Below are positions 50,027 through 59,521 of a DNA stretch of 64,000 nt, piece by piece; position 1 is the stretch's first letter; each line of letters opens with the position of its first letter. The stretch is from CAZMSD01 sp964568855 (GTDB lineage: Bacteria > CAIWAD01). The notes beneath the pieces were generated by a model. That model searched no databases. It was not told the origin of the DNA and saw only the letters and a program-made list of their open reading frames with translations. The translations under genes were made by a program, and so were the position numbers. The DNA is taken from NCBI GenBank assembly GCA_964568855.1, contig CAZMSD010000015.1:1-64000 (forward strand), written 5' to 3'.

Positions 50027-50096
50027 CAAGAAACCCGTTCGTGGAAGAAGCTATGGCATAATGCTTGCTGTGCTTCTCGCCCGAATGGGTTTCTTG
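50027..50096. repeat. Long inverted repeat / potential RNA hairpin
   Basis: Arms 50027-50041 and 50082-50096 pair over 15 bp with a single G-U when transcribed. Inside them GG/CC and AGAAGC/GCTTCT pair further, giving about 23 base pairs around a 20-base apical loop. The apical half contains the sigma54-like TGGCAT...TTGCT. It has no T-tract, so it is not a simple terminator. A structured RNA, an attC-like site or a miniature element are all possible. Confidence 0.6.
50054..50068 (+). promoter_or_regulatory. Possible sigma54-type promoter inside the hairpin
   Basis: TGGCAT-AATGC-TTGC followed by T has correct -24/-12 spacing, but no shared enhancer element is seen 90-120 bp upstream and no gene follows on this strand. 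It may be a chance match. Confidence 0.3.
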
Positions 50097-50261
50097 TTGA
50101 GAAGTGATTGGTAGGCAGGCACCCCCATTTCAGCGGGCTTTGTACCCCCCTTCACAAAGTCTGTTCTGAACCCCTTCTCGACACCACCGTTTGATTTTGC
50201 TAATTCACCGCCTGCCCGCCGATCGCGCCGCTATCAACCAGGAACCCATTTTTTCTCTCTC

Positions 50262-53200
50262 CTAGGGTCCCGCCTCAGCGCGCTCGAGCGCCTCGAAGTA
50301 ATCCCGGATCAGTTCCTCGATGTCCGGCGAATAGCCCGCCTCCAGCGCCCGCAGCAGGTCCCGCTGCAGGTCCTCGGTACGCCTTTCCAGGTCCAGCGCC
50401 GGGGGTTCGGGCGCCTGGAGCACCCGGGCCGTGCGGCTTTCGCGCTTCCTGGACTGGTCCTGACGGCGGATTGAACGCTGCGCGTCCAGCAGGCGGGTCA
50501 GGATGCGCTCCTGCAGCCGCTGCGTACGCTCCGTATAGACCTGGTCCTCCAGGTCCTTTTCCACTTCGCGCATGTCGCCCGCGATCTTGCCCAGGTCGCC
50601 CGTCTGCGGTTGTCCCTCCTCGCCCAGCTTCTCGCCGATTGATTCCACTTCCTGCCGGATGCCGCTCTGCTGAGCCTGCGCTTCGCCGAATGAAATGGAC
50701 ATGGGCTTCTGGGCCTGGCCGGGTTTGTTGCAGAGCAACTTGTTGCACTGTCCGTTGAGGCATTCCTGCTTGCTCGAGGCCTGGGAGAGCTGTTCCATCA
50801 GCTCCTCGAATCCCGTTGACGAACACGAGTTCCGCATCTGCTGCTGCGCCTGTTTGAGCAGCAGGATGGTGCGGTTCACCTTGCCCATGACCTGCGGCCC
50901 GCGCCGGCCGAGTTCCCCCAGCCTGCGCTCGTGGTAGTGCTCCAGCATGCGGTCCAGGTTGGAGAGCGCGTCGCCCAGGCTGGTCATCGCCGATTTCGGA
51001 ATATGGAAGCTTCGCCGTATCAGGTCCATCAGGGCGTCGGCGCTGGCACTGACGCCCAAGCGGTTCTCGACTGTGTGCTCCGCCAGTTCGGGAACGCGGG
51101 CGCTGCGCCGGGTCAGGGTTTTCACCTCGCCGTCCACCGCCTCCTGGCTGAGTGAGATCACCAGCAGCTCCTGGCAGACCCGGTCGATATCGCGGCTAAG
51201 CTGTTCCATGGCCTGCTGCCGGGAGTTTCTCAAGGCCTGCTGCAGCATTTCCGCCAGCATGTTGAGGTCCTGGTCCAGCCGTTCGCCGCTCTCCTGCGAA
51301 GCACTGTCGCCCGCCTTGAGCTGCTGGGCCATGCGACCCATGTCGGGCGGAATCTCCTGTTCGTCCATGTGCCCGGCGGCGCGGTCCACCTGCTCCTGAG
51401 GGAAGCTCTCGCGGTCGCCGAATTCCTCCTCCAGCGAGTCCAGGTCCCGCCGCAGCTGCTCCGCGTCCTGCTCGAGCCGTCGCTCCTGGGCGGCCGCCCG
51501 GTTCCGCTCCCTTTCGGAAGGTCGGCCTTCACGCGCGGCTTCCTCGTCTTGCCGGTTGACCTCGCGCTGGCGTTCGAGCAGCTCCTCGGCCCGGTTCGCC
51601 AGTTCCTCCAGGCGCTGCTCCAGCCGCAACTGCTCCAGCACCGCCAGGAAGCGGTCGAGCTGCTCTTCCATCTGCCGCAGCAGCTCCTCCAGGTCGCGGG
51701 CCTGGGCGCGTCGATCCTGGTCGGCCGGCTTTTTCCGCGCCTCCTCCGCCGCCTTGCGCAGGCGCTCAAGCAGCTCGGGATCGATCACCTCGTTCAGCAC
51801 TTCCTTGAGGTGCCGCAGCTTCTCCCGCAGCTCTTCGGAGAACAATTCGTTGCGCTCCATCTTGCGTTCGAGGCGCTCCAGCCGCTCCCCCACCTCGGCG
51901 GCCCGTTCGATCAGCTTCTCCTGCCGCTTGAGTACCTGCTTCATTTTCTGGCGGCGTTCCCAGTTCATCTCCGGGTCGCGCTTCAGTTCTTCCTGGAATT
52001 CTCGGATCCGTTCGCGGTTGCGGCGGGTTTCCTCGAGGATTTCCCCGGCTTCCTCCATCAGCTCTGACTGGTCCTCCTCCACCTCGGCGAAGAGCTCCTC
52101 TACGCCGGGCACTTTCACCCGGTAAAGCGCCGTGCGGACCGCCTTGGGTCCGTGCCAGCCGTCGTTATCGAAGAGCTCGAGGTAGAAGTAGAGTTCGTCG
52201 TCGGGCAGCAGGCCTTCCTCGGCCAGGTTCCATTCCCACTCGAGGGCCGCGCGCCGGGGCGAGCCCAGCGACTGCAGCTCGAGGTCGCGCTGCGCCCAGT
52301 CCGCGGGGGGCTCGCTCAGTGCCGCGGGATCGGGTGCTTCGAAAAGCGAGCGCAGGACGCTGGAGACGGTCTTGTGAACCATGCGCAGGCTGCTGAAACC
52401 GTAATCGTCCTCCGCCAGGGCCACGATCTGCAGGCGCAGGTCGCGCTCCAGCCGGCTCTCCAGGCTTTCGGGGCTGAGCATTCTCAGGTTCGGGGGCCGG
52501 TCGGGAATCACCTTGAGGCTGTGCTTCACGGGCGAGCGGTTGTCCAGGCCCTCCGGATCGCTCAGCTCGATCCACCAGGCACCGTCGCGGCGTGCCCTGA
52601 ATTCCGCAAGGAATTCAGGCCTGGATTCCGGCGGCGGTTCAGTGGCCAGAAGTCCGGGATTGTCTTCCAGGAGGTCCGTGCGCCGGATTCCGCGAGGACC
52701 CTGGATCAGCAGTTCGGCCCGGGCCAGGGTTTCCGAGACGCGCCCCCCCACCTGGATCAGGCTGCCCACGGGACAGACGAGATCGCCCGTACCGGGTTCC
52801 AGTTCGCGCCGCGGCAGGTTCGTGTAGTAGGGCGGACGGACTCCCACGTGAAAGTCCTCGAGCCGGGGAGGATCCAGCACTTCGACGACCAGCGTATCCG
52901 AGTGAATGTCACGGGTCCTGCCCAGGGTGGTGACGCCGGCCTGGGCCCAGAAGCGGGTGGGACCCTGGATCTTCAGCCCGCTCAGCTCCGCCCGGCCCCG
53001 TCGCACCAGCAGGGGCCAGCTTCTCCGCGGCCCATCCGGCGCAGTGACCGCCGATGGCTCCGTCCGCTCCGGGAGCCTTTCGGAGAACAGCCTCAGCTCG
53101 CCGGGGATGCGGTTGCCCACCGGTCGCACGCAGAAGTTCAGCTCCTCGCCGCGCACAACAACCGTGCTGTCGGCGCTGAGTTCCAGCGTGAAGGGCGGCG

Positions 53201-53798
53201 CAGGCCGGAAATCCCGCAGGGGATCCACCAGGCGCTGGGCGGCCAGGCGGCTGTCCGCACCGCCGGCCAGGAACAGCGCCAGACAGGCGGCGCACAGGCC
53301 GCCGCCCCAGGCCAGCCCTCGGCGCAGCATGCGGAAGGGCAGGACTTTGCGCGTTTCCACTCCCTCGAGCGAGGGCAGTATCTGGTCCAGGCTGGCGGCG
53401 ATCAGCTCCGGGTCGTAGCCCTCGACGTTCGAGCGGCCGGCTTCGACCACCTGGACCCCGTTCAGCAGCCGGTCCCTGAGATCCTCGCCGCCCCAGCCGA
53501 TGAGCCGCGCAACCTGGTAGACGCCGGGCCGGCGACGCAGGGGAAGCAGCTCTACGAAAGGAGGCAGCAGCATCAGCAGGCACCAGGCCGGGAATCCCAG
53601 CAGCAGCCACTGGCGCAGCGCCAGCCGGAATGCCGGCTCGTGGCTGCCCAGGTGCTCGATCGCCAGGACCAGCAGCAGCCCCAGCGGCAGCAGGCCCAGC
53701 AGCACGCTCCACCAGGACAGGATCCGGAGCCACTTGATTCTTCGCCGCGTGGCGAGGATCAGGCGCAGGACCCGGCTGTGTGCGCTTAGATTCTTCAT
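50262..53798 (-). CDS. DUF4175-type membrane-anchored coiled-coil protein
   Basis: A 1178-residue protein. Three hydrophobic helices near the N-terminus (about 24-48, 62-90 and 155-180) anchor it. Residues about 185-560 are Ig-like/beta-rich and extracytoplasmic (for example VEVLDPPRLEDFHVGVRPPY). Residues about 580-1100 form an extremely charged Glu/Arg/Gln coiled coil, and a Met/Gln-rich segment contains SSTGFEELMEQLSQASSKQ. The architecture fits DUF4175 proteins of FCB and proteobacterial genomes, often found beside DUF4159 and VWA/MoxR genes. A DUF4159 gene is directly upstream here (33 bp). Function unknown; likely an envelope scaffold. It contains no copy of the GTGATAC motif in 3.5 kb. 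Confidence 0.78.
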   Translation of the reverse strand: MKNLSAHSRVLRLILATRRRIKWLRILSWWSVLLGLLPLGLLLVLAIEHLGSHEPAFRLALRQWLLLGFPAWCLLMLLPPFVELLPLRRRPGVYQVARLIGWGGEDLRDRLLNGVQVVEAGRSNVEGYDPELIAASLDQILPSLEGVETRKVLPFRMLRRGLAWGGGLCAACLALFLAGGADSRLAAQRLVDPLRDFRPAPPFTLELSADSTVVVRGEELNFCVRPVGNRIPGELRLFSERLPERTEPSAVTAPDGPRRSWPLLVRRGRAELSGLKIQGPTRFWAQAGVTTLGRTRDIHSDTLVVEVLDPPRLEDFHVGVRPPYYTNLPRRELEPGTGDLVCPVGSLIQVGGRVSETLARAELLIQGPRGIRRTDLLEDNPGLLATEPPPESRPEFLAEFRARRDGAWWIELSDPEGLDNRSPVKHSLKVIPDRPPNLRMLSPESLESRLERDLRLQIVALAEDDYGFSSLRMVHKTVSSVLRSLFEAPDPAALSEPPADWAQRDLELQSLGSPRRAALEWEWNLAEEGLLPDDELYFYLELFDNDGWHGPKAVRTALYRVKVPGVEELFAEVEEDQSELMEEAGEILEETRRNRERIREFQEELKRDPEMNWERRQKMKQVLKRQEKLIERAAEVGERLERLERKMERNELFSEELREKLRHLKEVLNEVIDPELLERLRKAAEEARKKPADQDRRAQARDLEELLRQMEEQLDRFLAVLEQLRLEQRLEELANRAEELLERQREVNRQDEEAAREGRPSERERNRAAAQERRLEQDAEQLRRDLDSLEEEFGDRESFPQEQVDRAAGHMDEQEIPPDMGRMAQQLKAGDSASQESGERLDQDLNMLAEMLQQALRNSRQQAMEQLSRDIDRVCQELLVISLSQEAVDGEVKTLTRRSARVPELAEHTVENRLGVSASADALMDLIRRSFHIPKSAMTSLGDALSNLDRMLEHYHERRLGELGRRGPQVMGKVNRTILLLKQAQQQMRNSCSSTGFEELMEQLSQASSKQECLNGQCNKLLCNKPGQAQKPMSISFGEAQAQQSGIRQEVESIGEKLGEEGQPQTGDLGKIAGDMREVEKDLEDQVYTERTQRLQERILTRLLDAQRSIRRQDQSRKRESRTARVLQAPEPPALDLERRTEDLQRDLLRALEAGYSPDIEELIRDYFEALERAEAGP

Positions 53799-53831
53799 AG
53801 CGTCGAAAGGCTAGCAGTGCCGGTCGCGGAT

Positions 53832-54485
53832 CTATCCGCCGAGGGCCCAGATCACGATGTTGGCGCCCATTTCAAGGGCCATGCGACGGACTTCCGGCGG
53901 ATCGCGGTGCACCTGGGGATCTTCCCAGCCGTCGCCCAGGTCGCATTCCCAGGTATAGAACAGAACCAGGCGACCCTCGTGAAAGATCCCGTAGCCGCGG
54001 GGGGGCTTGTCGTCGTGCTCGTGGATCTTGGGCAGGCCGCTCGAGTAATCGAACAGCGAGTTGTACACGGGATGCTCGAAGGGCACTTCCACCAGCTCGT
54101 TCCCGGGAAAGACCTTGCGGATCTCGCGGCGGAAGTGCTCGTCCAGTCCGTAGTTGTCGTCCACGTGCATGAATCCGCCGTGACTCAGGTAGAGCCGCAG
54201 CCGTTCCGCCTGCAGCTCGCTGAATTCCACCCGGCCGTGCCCGGTCATGTAGAGGTAGGGATAGTGGAACAGCCGCGGATCGTCCGCCTCCACCACTACT
54301 TCCTCCGCGGCGGTTTCCAGGCCCGCTTCGCGGGCGAGGAACTCGAGCAGGTTGGGCAGGCTGCTGGGATCGGAATACCAGTCCCCGCCGCCGTCGTACT
54401 TCAGCCGGGCGATGGTGAAGGGCTCACCCGGTGCCCGCGCGGGCGCCAGGAGCGTCAGCAGACCGGCGCAAACCAACAGGGCCAT
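53832..54485 (-). CDS. DUF4159 protein
   Basis: A 217-residue exported protein. Family signatures are FTIARLKYDGGGDWYSDPSS, YLYMTGHGRVEFSELQ, LRLYLSHGGFMHVDDNYGLD and YTWECDLGDGWED, with the ALEMGANIVIWAL ending. DUF4159 has a glutamine-amidotransferase/Rossmann-like fold without known activity and typically accompanies DUF4175 and MoxR/VWA genes. I took the ATG at 54485, which places a signal peptide (ALLVCAGLLTLLAPARA) at the start; an upstream in-frame ATG at 54614 would add 43 residues with no feature. A GTGACAC variant motif lies in this 5' region. Confidence 0.85.
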   Translation of the reverse strand: MALLVCAGLLTLLAPARAPGEPFTIARLKYDGGGDWYSDPSSLPNLLEFLAREAGLETAAEEVVVEADDPRLFHYPYLYMTGHGRVEFSELQAERLRLYLSHGGFMHVDDNYGLDEHFRREIRKVFPGNELVEVPFEHPVYNSLFDYSSGLPKIHEHDDKPPRGYGIFHEGRLVLFYTWECDLGDGWEDPQVHRDPPEVRRMALEMGANIVIWALGG

Positions 54486-54648
54486 GCCCCGGTGCAACAC
54501 GCCGTATCGGCGGCCGGCTCTCCCCTCCTCGCCGGCCACAACCGGATGCGTGTGACACGCGATCCCGGTCCCTGGCCGGTGAGGTTTCCATTGACTGTTT
54601 ATCGATGATCTCATAGCGGGATCCAGGGGACGGCGCGGAAAGCGAGAC

Positions 54649-55950
54649 TCAATCCACCACCCGGATGTACACATCGGCGCGCAACTCGGCGACCCACTCC
54701 TGCATCACGAGCTGCTTCTTGTGATTCAGCGCCAGGGCGCGGATCTGCTCCCAGTCTTCCTCCAGGCTGGGCCGGCGCGCCGGGCGGTGATCCAGCAGCT
54801 TGAAGATCTGCACGCCCGACTTGCCTTCCAGTTCGCCGCGGATCGGCCGCGTGAATTCTCCGGACTCCAGATCGCGTACCCGCGAACGCACCAGGGGCCG
54901 GAGCTGCTCCAGCTCGATCCAACCCAGGTCTCCGCCCGCTTCGCGGCTCAACGCGTGATCGGTGCGGCGGCGGGCCGCTTCCGCGAAATCCTCGCCAGCC
55001 TGCAGCAGGGCGTGCAGGGAATCCGCCTCGCGGTCGATCACCGCCATGTCCTCGGCGGTGGGCTCCAGCTTGAACAGGATGTGGCTGCTTTCGATGTACT
55101 CGCCCGTGCGCCCGTCCAGGCGGATCAGGTGCCAGCCGTAGTCGCTGCGCACGGGTTCCGAGATCTCTTCCGCGGCCATCCGGTAAGCCGCTTCTTCGTA
55201 AGGCCGCACCAGCATGCCTCGCTTGGTGCGGCCGATGCCTCCCCCGCCAGGCGCGCTGGCAGGGTCCTGGCTGAACAGACGGGCCAACTCGGCGAAATCA
55301 GTCGCTTCCGCGTTCTCGCCTGCAAAGAGCAGTGCGCGCACGCTGTCGGCCCGGACGCGAGCCCGCCGTTCGCTTTCCTCAGTCACCTTGTATTCGAGAA
55401 AGACCTGGGCGAGACGCACGGATTCACCCACGTCGGGGATCGAGTCCTGCCAGGCGGCGTAGAAGCTTTCCACTTCCTGGCGGGTGATGTCCACTCCGAA
55501 AATCTTGCGCCGCTGGAGCTCCTCCACGTAGAGCCGGTCGCGCATGTCGCGGCGCAGGTCGCGGCGGATCTCCTTCATGGTCTGGCTCATCATCTCCTCG
55601 AGCCGGCGCTGCGTGCCCACGCGGCGGATGATCTCGTCCAGGCGGTTCTCCACCTGGCGATCCACGTCCCGATCGTCCACCACGATCGTGGTGTCCCGTC
55701 GCGCCGCGGCCAGGAGCACCTTGTTGTCGATCATGGCTTCCACAAGCTGGAACTTCAGCTCGTCCAGGCGCCCTTCGAGTTCCGCGGGTTCGATCCCGCT
55801 CTCCATCGCGTAGCGCTGGAGTTCCTGTGATACCTCGCTCTCGAGAATGATCTCCTCGTCCACCACCACCAGCACCCGGTCGAGGGTCTCCTGGCCCCGG
55901 GCGTTCAGCCCCAGCAGCAACACGGACAGGAGGATGAGCGTGACTCGCAT
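54649..55950 (-). CDS. SurA-like periplasmic chaperone / peptidyl-prolyl isomerase
   Basis: A 433-residue exported protein: signal peptide (LILLSVLLLGLNARGQ), the SurA N-terminal domain (LDRVLVVVDEEIILESEVSQEL to about 165) and two parvulin rotamase domains. The first runs about 175-290 (AELARLFSQDPASAPGGGGIG and SDYGWHLIRLDG), the second about 290-400 (ESSHILFKL, DFAEAARRRTDHALS, GDLGWIELEQL). It folds or escorts outer-membrane proteins. It is followed by a second parvulin-type lipoprotein upstream (56036-56890) in the same direction, fitting an organism with many barrels and exported proteins. Confidence 0.9.
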   Translation of the reverse strand: MRVTLILLSVLLLGLNARGQETLDRVLVVVDEEIILESEVSQELQRYAMESGIEPAELEGRLDELKFQLVEAMIDNKVLLAAARRDTTIVVDDRDVDRQVENRLDEIIRRVGTQRRLEEMMSQTMKEIRRDLRRDMRDRLYVEELQRRKIFGVDITRQEVESFYAAWQDSIPDVGESVRLAQVFLEYKVTEESERRARVRADSVRALLFAGENAEATDFAELARLFSQDPASAPGGGGIGRTKRGMLVRPYEEAAYRMAAEEISEPVRSDYGWHLIRLDGRTGEYIESSHILFKLEPTAEDMAVIDREADSLHALLQAGEDFAEAARRRTDHALSREAGGDLGWIELEQLRPLVRSRVRDLESGEFTRPIRGELEGKSGVQIFKLLDHRPARRPSLEEDWEQIRALALNHKKQLVMQEWVAELRADVYIRVVD

Positions 55951-56035
55951 CGTTGATCCCGTGGTTTCTTGTTCGAAGCTTTTGAAGGTAGCAATCCCGC
56001 GGTTCGAGGGATCGCCGGGCCGCTTCGCGCGGTTC

Positions 56036-56890
56036 TCAGGGAGTGTCCGGGGCGGCGGGCTCCTCCGGCCGGGAGTACAGGGGCGCCAGGTCCAGTTCGT
56101 ACTGCAGGTCTTCCAGCAGCAGCCGCTCGAAGTCGCGCTGCCGTTCCAGGCGGATCTGTTCCTCCATCTTCTGCCGGATCTCGCCCTCGGCGCTTTCCAG
56201 CGAGAGCACGAAACCGGCGGGCCGCTGTCCCACGACGTGGAAGAAGATCCAGCCACCGGGCTGCTCGTAGAGCGGACTCAGGTCCAGGTAGCCGAGGCTA
56301 AACACGTCCTCGGCCCAGCGGGGATCCATCTCGCGCCGGTGCTGGAAAGACGTCTTGCCGTGCCGCACGCCTTCCCTGGCCAGCTGGTCCGCGCGCAGGC
56401 GGTTGGCGGCCACCGCGCGATGCAGCTCGGCGGCCAGCGTGGAATCCTGCGCGCTGTACCAGGCCAGCTTGAGCTGCCGCTCGCTGAGGGTCGCCCGGTC
56501 CTGGTGCCGCCTGTACCAGCGACGCAGGTCCGCCTCGTCGATCACCACTTCCTCGGCCAGCAATTGCTCCACCAGCACTCCCCGCAGGAGCCTCAGGCGC
56601 ACTTCGGCCATGCGCTCGAGCACCAGCGGATCCGTCGCGATCCCGCGCCGCGCGGCCTCCTGGGCGTAGGCCTGGGCCTCCACCCAGTCCAGCAGGTGCC
56701 TCTCGATGGCGTCACGGGAGAGCGTTTCCGGGTGGGCTTCCAGGAATGCGCCCAGACGCTTCAGAGTATACGCGCTGTCGCCCACCGACGCCACCGCGGG
56801 CGAGGGCGCTTGCTCCGGGGACTGCTCAGGCAGACCGCCGCAGCCGGCGAGCAGCAAGACCAGAAGCCAAGGCAGAAACCAATCCTTCAT
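56036..56890 (-). CDS. Parvulin/SurA-type lipoprotein
   Basis: A 284-residue lipoprotein (FLPWLLVLLLAGCGG, lipobox AGC). It has an all-helical N-terminal part (LKRLGAFLEAHPETLSRDAIERHLLDWVEAQAYAQEAARR style, as in PrsA/SurA chaperone domains) and a short C-terminal rotamase-like segment (DVFSLGYLDLSPLYEQPGGWIFFHVVGQRP). The isomerase domain is abbreviated and may be non-catalytic. It is co-directional with the SurA-like gene 85 bp downstream, probably co-transcribed. Confidence 0.82.
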   Translation of the reverse strand: MKDWFLPWLLVLLLAGCGGLPEQSPEQAPSPAVASVGDSAYTLKRLGAFLEAHPETLSRDAIERHLLDWVEAQAYAQEAARRGIATDPLVLERMAEVRLRLLRGVLVEQLLAEEVVIDEADLRRWYRRHQDRATLSERQLKLAWYSAQDSTLAAELHRAVAANRLRADQLAREGVRHGKTSFQHRREMDPRWAEDVFSLGYLDLSPLYEQPGGWIFFHVVGQRPAGFVLSLESAEGEIRQKMEEQIRLERQRDFERLLLEDLQYELDLAPLYSRPEEPAAPDTP

Positions 56891-57042
56891 CCGAGAATTC
56901 CCTGTAACACAACGCGCCGGGTCGCGGACATGGCTGCAATATACTTCCCCGCGGCAAGTCCCCTCGCGAAACAGCTTCGCATCCACGGCCCCCGGGACTC
57001 GCCCGGCTGAGCTTCGCTCGCCCGGTCTCTTCCGTCCGCGCC

Positions 57043-58371
57043 CTAAGCGGCCCGTTCCCGTGATACGGCCGTCTTGGTTTTTCTCCAGAGGATGTCGAGG
57101 CTCTCGACCAGTTCAGAACGCGTGAGTCGAAGGTCCCTCCACCAGCTGCCCTCGATCTCGCGCAGGAAGCGGCGATTGAGATACAACTTTGCCAGAACCG
57201 CCGAACCCGCCGTGGCCAGCGCCGCGCCCAGGATGCCCAGGCGGGGGATCAGCAGCAGGTTGAGGACGATGTTGGCCCCGAGACCCATCAGGTGCATGTA
57301 TACCGGCACCTTTGGATCGCTGGAGGATGTAAAGTACAGCGAGATGGCCCCGGAATTGCTGCGCACGATGATCACGCCCACGGTCAGTACGGCCAGGGCC
57401 GGATAGGCCGCAGGGTACTCGGGTCCGAAGAGCAGCAGCACGGGATAACCCAGCGCGAGGATTCCCAGCCCCAGAAGGAAGTAGATCGGGAAGCTGAGGC
57501 GATAGACGCGGGCGGCCAGGGATCGGGCCTCGGCGATTTCCATCTCCGCCACCGCCGGGAAAAAGGCGGTCTGTACGGAGGCCTGCAGATCCATGACACG
57601 GGAGATGGTCAGCACGCAGATGGTGTATAGCCCCAGATCGGCGGGACTCACGCCCATGCTCAGCCCGACGAACCAGGAGACCATGATGGCGTCCAGGCGC
57701 AGGTTGAGCAGGGAGAGCAGGTTGGCCAGCCAAGGGTTGTGGCAGTAGCCAATTACCTCGCGAAGACCGCTGAAGGTCCAGGAAAGCAGGGGCAGATGCA
57801 AGTACCTCAGGGCCACCAGCAGCGCGATGAATCGACTGAGGCAGTAAGCCCCCAGCACCGGCGCCATCGACTTTCCGAACAGCAGAATCGCTGAAGCCAT
57901 AAATAGCAGGGTGAGTGCAGACCTGAACAGATCGATGCGATTGTAACCACTCACCTGGTCACGAACCAGCAGGATCTGCCTGAATACACGAGTGAAGATC
58001 TCCAGGGGAAAGATCAGGCCCACCAGGATCCTGAGCAGGCGGGGGTACTGTTCGAAGTAGCTTATCAGCCAGAATTCCGCAACCACATGGAAGGCGAGGT
58101 TTAGGATGATGGAGTTGATCAGCAGCAGGGGCATGGCCCGGCGAAGGTATTCAACGTCTGGCATCGCCCGACGGCGGGGAAAGAAAATCGCGCCGGCTTC
58201 CAATCCGAATGCGGAGATCGTGAAGAACAGACCACAGAGCACGATCATGTAACTGATCACACCCTGGAGCTCCGCGCCGAAGGCCCTGGCGATCAGGACG
58301 GCCAGGGCGAAATTGAACACCCGGACCAGCAGCCGGGTGCGGAAAATCAGGACAACATTACGAAGCATCAA
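57043..58371 (-). CDS. Polysaccharide flippase (Wzx/MATE-type)
   Basis: A 442-residue polytopic inner-membrane protein with about 12 helices, starting RTRLLVRVFNFALAVLIARAFGAELQGVISY. The ARAFG...GVISY start, FFPAVAEMEIAE, and the C-terminal LLLIPRLGILGAALATAGS match oligosaccharide flippases of the polysaccharide biosynthesis (PST/Wzx) group. It flips lipid-linked saccharide units across the membrane. It is divergent from the sulfotransferase gene and close to glycosyltransferases, consistent with a surface polysaccharide locus that continues beyond 64 kb. Confidence 0.88.
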   Translation of the reverse strand: MMLRNVVLIFRTRLLVRVFNFALAVLIARAFGAELQGVISYMIVLCGLFFTISAFGLEAGAIFFPRRRAMPDVEYLRRAMPLLLINSIILNLAFHVVAEFWLISYFEQYPRLLRILVGLIFPLEIFTRVFRQILLVRDQVSGYNRIDLFRSALTLLFMASAILLFGKSMAPVLGAYCLSRFIALLVALRYLHLPLLSWTFSGLREVIGYCHNPWLANLLSLLNLRLDAIMVSWFVGLSMGVSPADLGLYTICVLTISRVMDLQASVQTAFFPAVAEMEIAEARSLAARVYRLSFPIYFLLGLGILALGYPVLLLFGPEYPAAYPALAVLTVGVIIVRSNSGAISLYFTSSSDPKVPVYMHLMGLGANIVLNLLLIPRLGILGAALATAGSAVLAKLYLNRRFLREIEGSWWRDLRLTRSELVESLDILWRKTKTAVSRERAA

Positions 58372-58581
58372 CTCTCGGCGCTTTCACAGCAACTATCTCG
58401 CAGAATATGCCATATGCGCCGCGAAACGAAGGCGGGTATCGAAGGCGCGGTCGCGGACCGCCATTCGCCTCGCGATGCCCGGCCCTGACTGTCGGCGGAT
58501 AGGCGGCTGTGGTTATATTGTCCGACCGGACCAGGGGCGCCTGGTCCGCTTCAGGAACGCGGGATCAACTGGAATCCGATA

Positions 58582-59373
58582 ATGAACCAAGCATCGGAAA
58601 TCGTCAAGACAATTCTGACTCGTTGCCGGGAGGTCGTCGGTTACCTGTCGTACTTCGTGCTCCCCAGGCCGTCCAACCAGCGGCGGGCTGTGATCTTCGC
58701 CCAAGGCCGGACGGGAAGCACCCTGCTGGAAAGCCTGCTCAGTTCCACCGGATCCCTGCGCAAGAACGGGGAACTGTTGAGCACCAAGAGATGCGAGATA
58801 TGGTTCCCGAAGCAGTTCATCAGCGGCCTGTCCAAGCTGTTCCCGGGCAACTTCATCTTCCATGTCAAGATCTACCAGCTGACCAAGTACCGGAAACGGC
58901 CCGTCGATCCGACGGCATTCCTGACCATGTTGCAGGAGCGGGGCTGGAAGATCATCTACCTGAGGCGTGAAAACCGGCTCAGGCAAAGCATATCGAACCT
59001 GGTCGCCGAGCATCGTGGCGCATATCATAAACTGAGTGGATCCTCAGAAAAGATCCGTATCAACGTTGACTGCGAGGTCTTTGTTGAAAAAGTGAAAGAG
59101 CTTCTCATGTTCGAAGAGCACGAACGAGAAGTTCTTGCCGATCTTGAGTATCACGAGGTCGTCTACGAGGATGACCTTGAGAAGCCGGAGATGCATCAGG
59201 AAGTAGCTGACAGGGTTTTCGAATACCTCGGCCTGGAACAAGGTACCATCCGCACGAACTTGAGAAAAATCACCACGATGTCCTTGCGGGAGCTGATCAT
59301 CAACTACGACGAATTCGAATCCACCGTGCTCCAGAACGGGTGGGGGCACCTGCTGGACAACCGTTCTAAGTGA
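58582..59373 (+). CDS. PAPS-dependent sulfotransferase
   Basis: A 263-residue cytosolic sulfotransferase. The 5'-phosphosulfate loop is visible in AVIFAQGRTGSTLLESLL (about 36-53), and the 3'-phosphate binding segment in IIYLRRENRLRQSISNLVA. The length and C-terminal ELIINYDEFESTVL resemble Stf0/polysaccharide sulfotransferases. It transfers sulfate from PAPS to an acceptor, here probably a sugar of the local polysaccharide. It is followed directly by the heparinase-II/III-like gene. PAPS-forming genes are not in the window. Confidence 0.87.
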   Translation: MNQASEIVKTILTRCREVVGYLSYFVLPRPSNQRRAVIFAQGRTGSTLLESLLSSTGSLRKNGELLSTKRCEIWFPKQFISGLSKLFPGNFIFHVKIYQLTKYRKRPVDPTAFLTMLQERGWKIIYLRRENRLRQSISNLVAEHRGAYHKLSGSSEKIRINVDCEVFVEKVKELLMFEEHEREVLADLEYHEVVYEDDLEKPEMHQEVADRVFEYLGLEQGTIRTNLRKITTMSLRELIINYDEFESTVLQNGWGHLLDNRSK

Positions 59374-59521
59374 GCAGATGCGGCGCTCGCAGGAAGGAAA
59401 CAGTGGCGCGGCACACGATTCCCGTTCGTCCCGGTCAGGGACATCTCGAGAGAGCGAGGGCGCCTGTGGAGACCTGTCGGGAGCCGGGGTGAACGCGAAC
59501 CGCACGCATACCCCGAGTGGG

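Larger units (their letters stand above)
49671..50261. other. Gene-free AT-rich interval with a large hairpin
   Basis: About 590 bp lacking any supported gene, lower in GC than its surroundings. It contains a small hairpin (GTCCC/GGGAC around 49751-49765), and the long inverted repeat and sigma54-like box listed separately. No tRNA or known RNA family is recognised. Confidence 0.55.
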
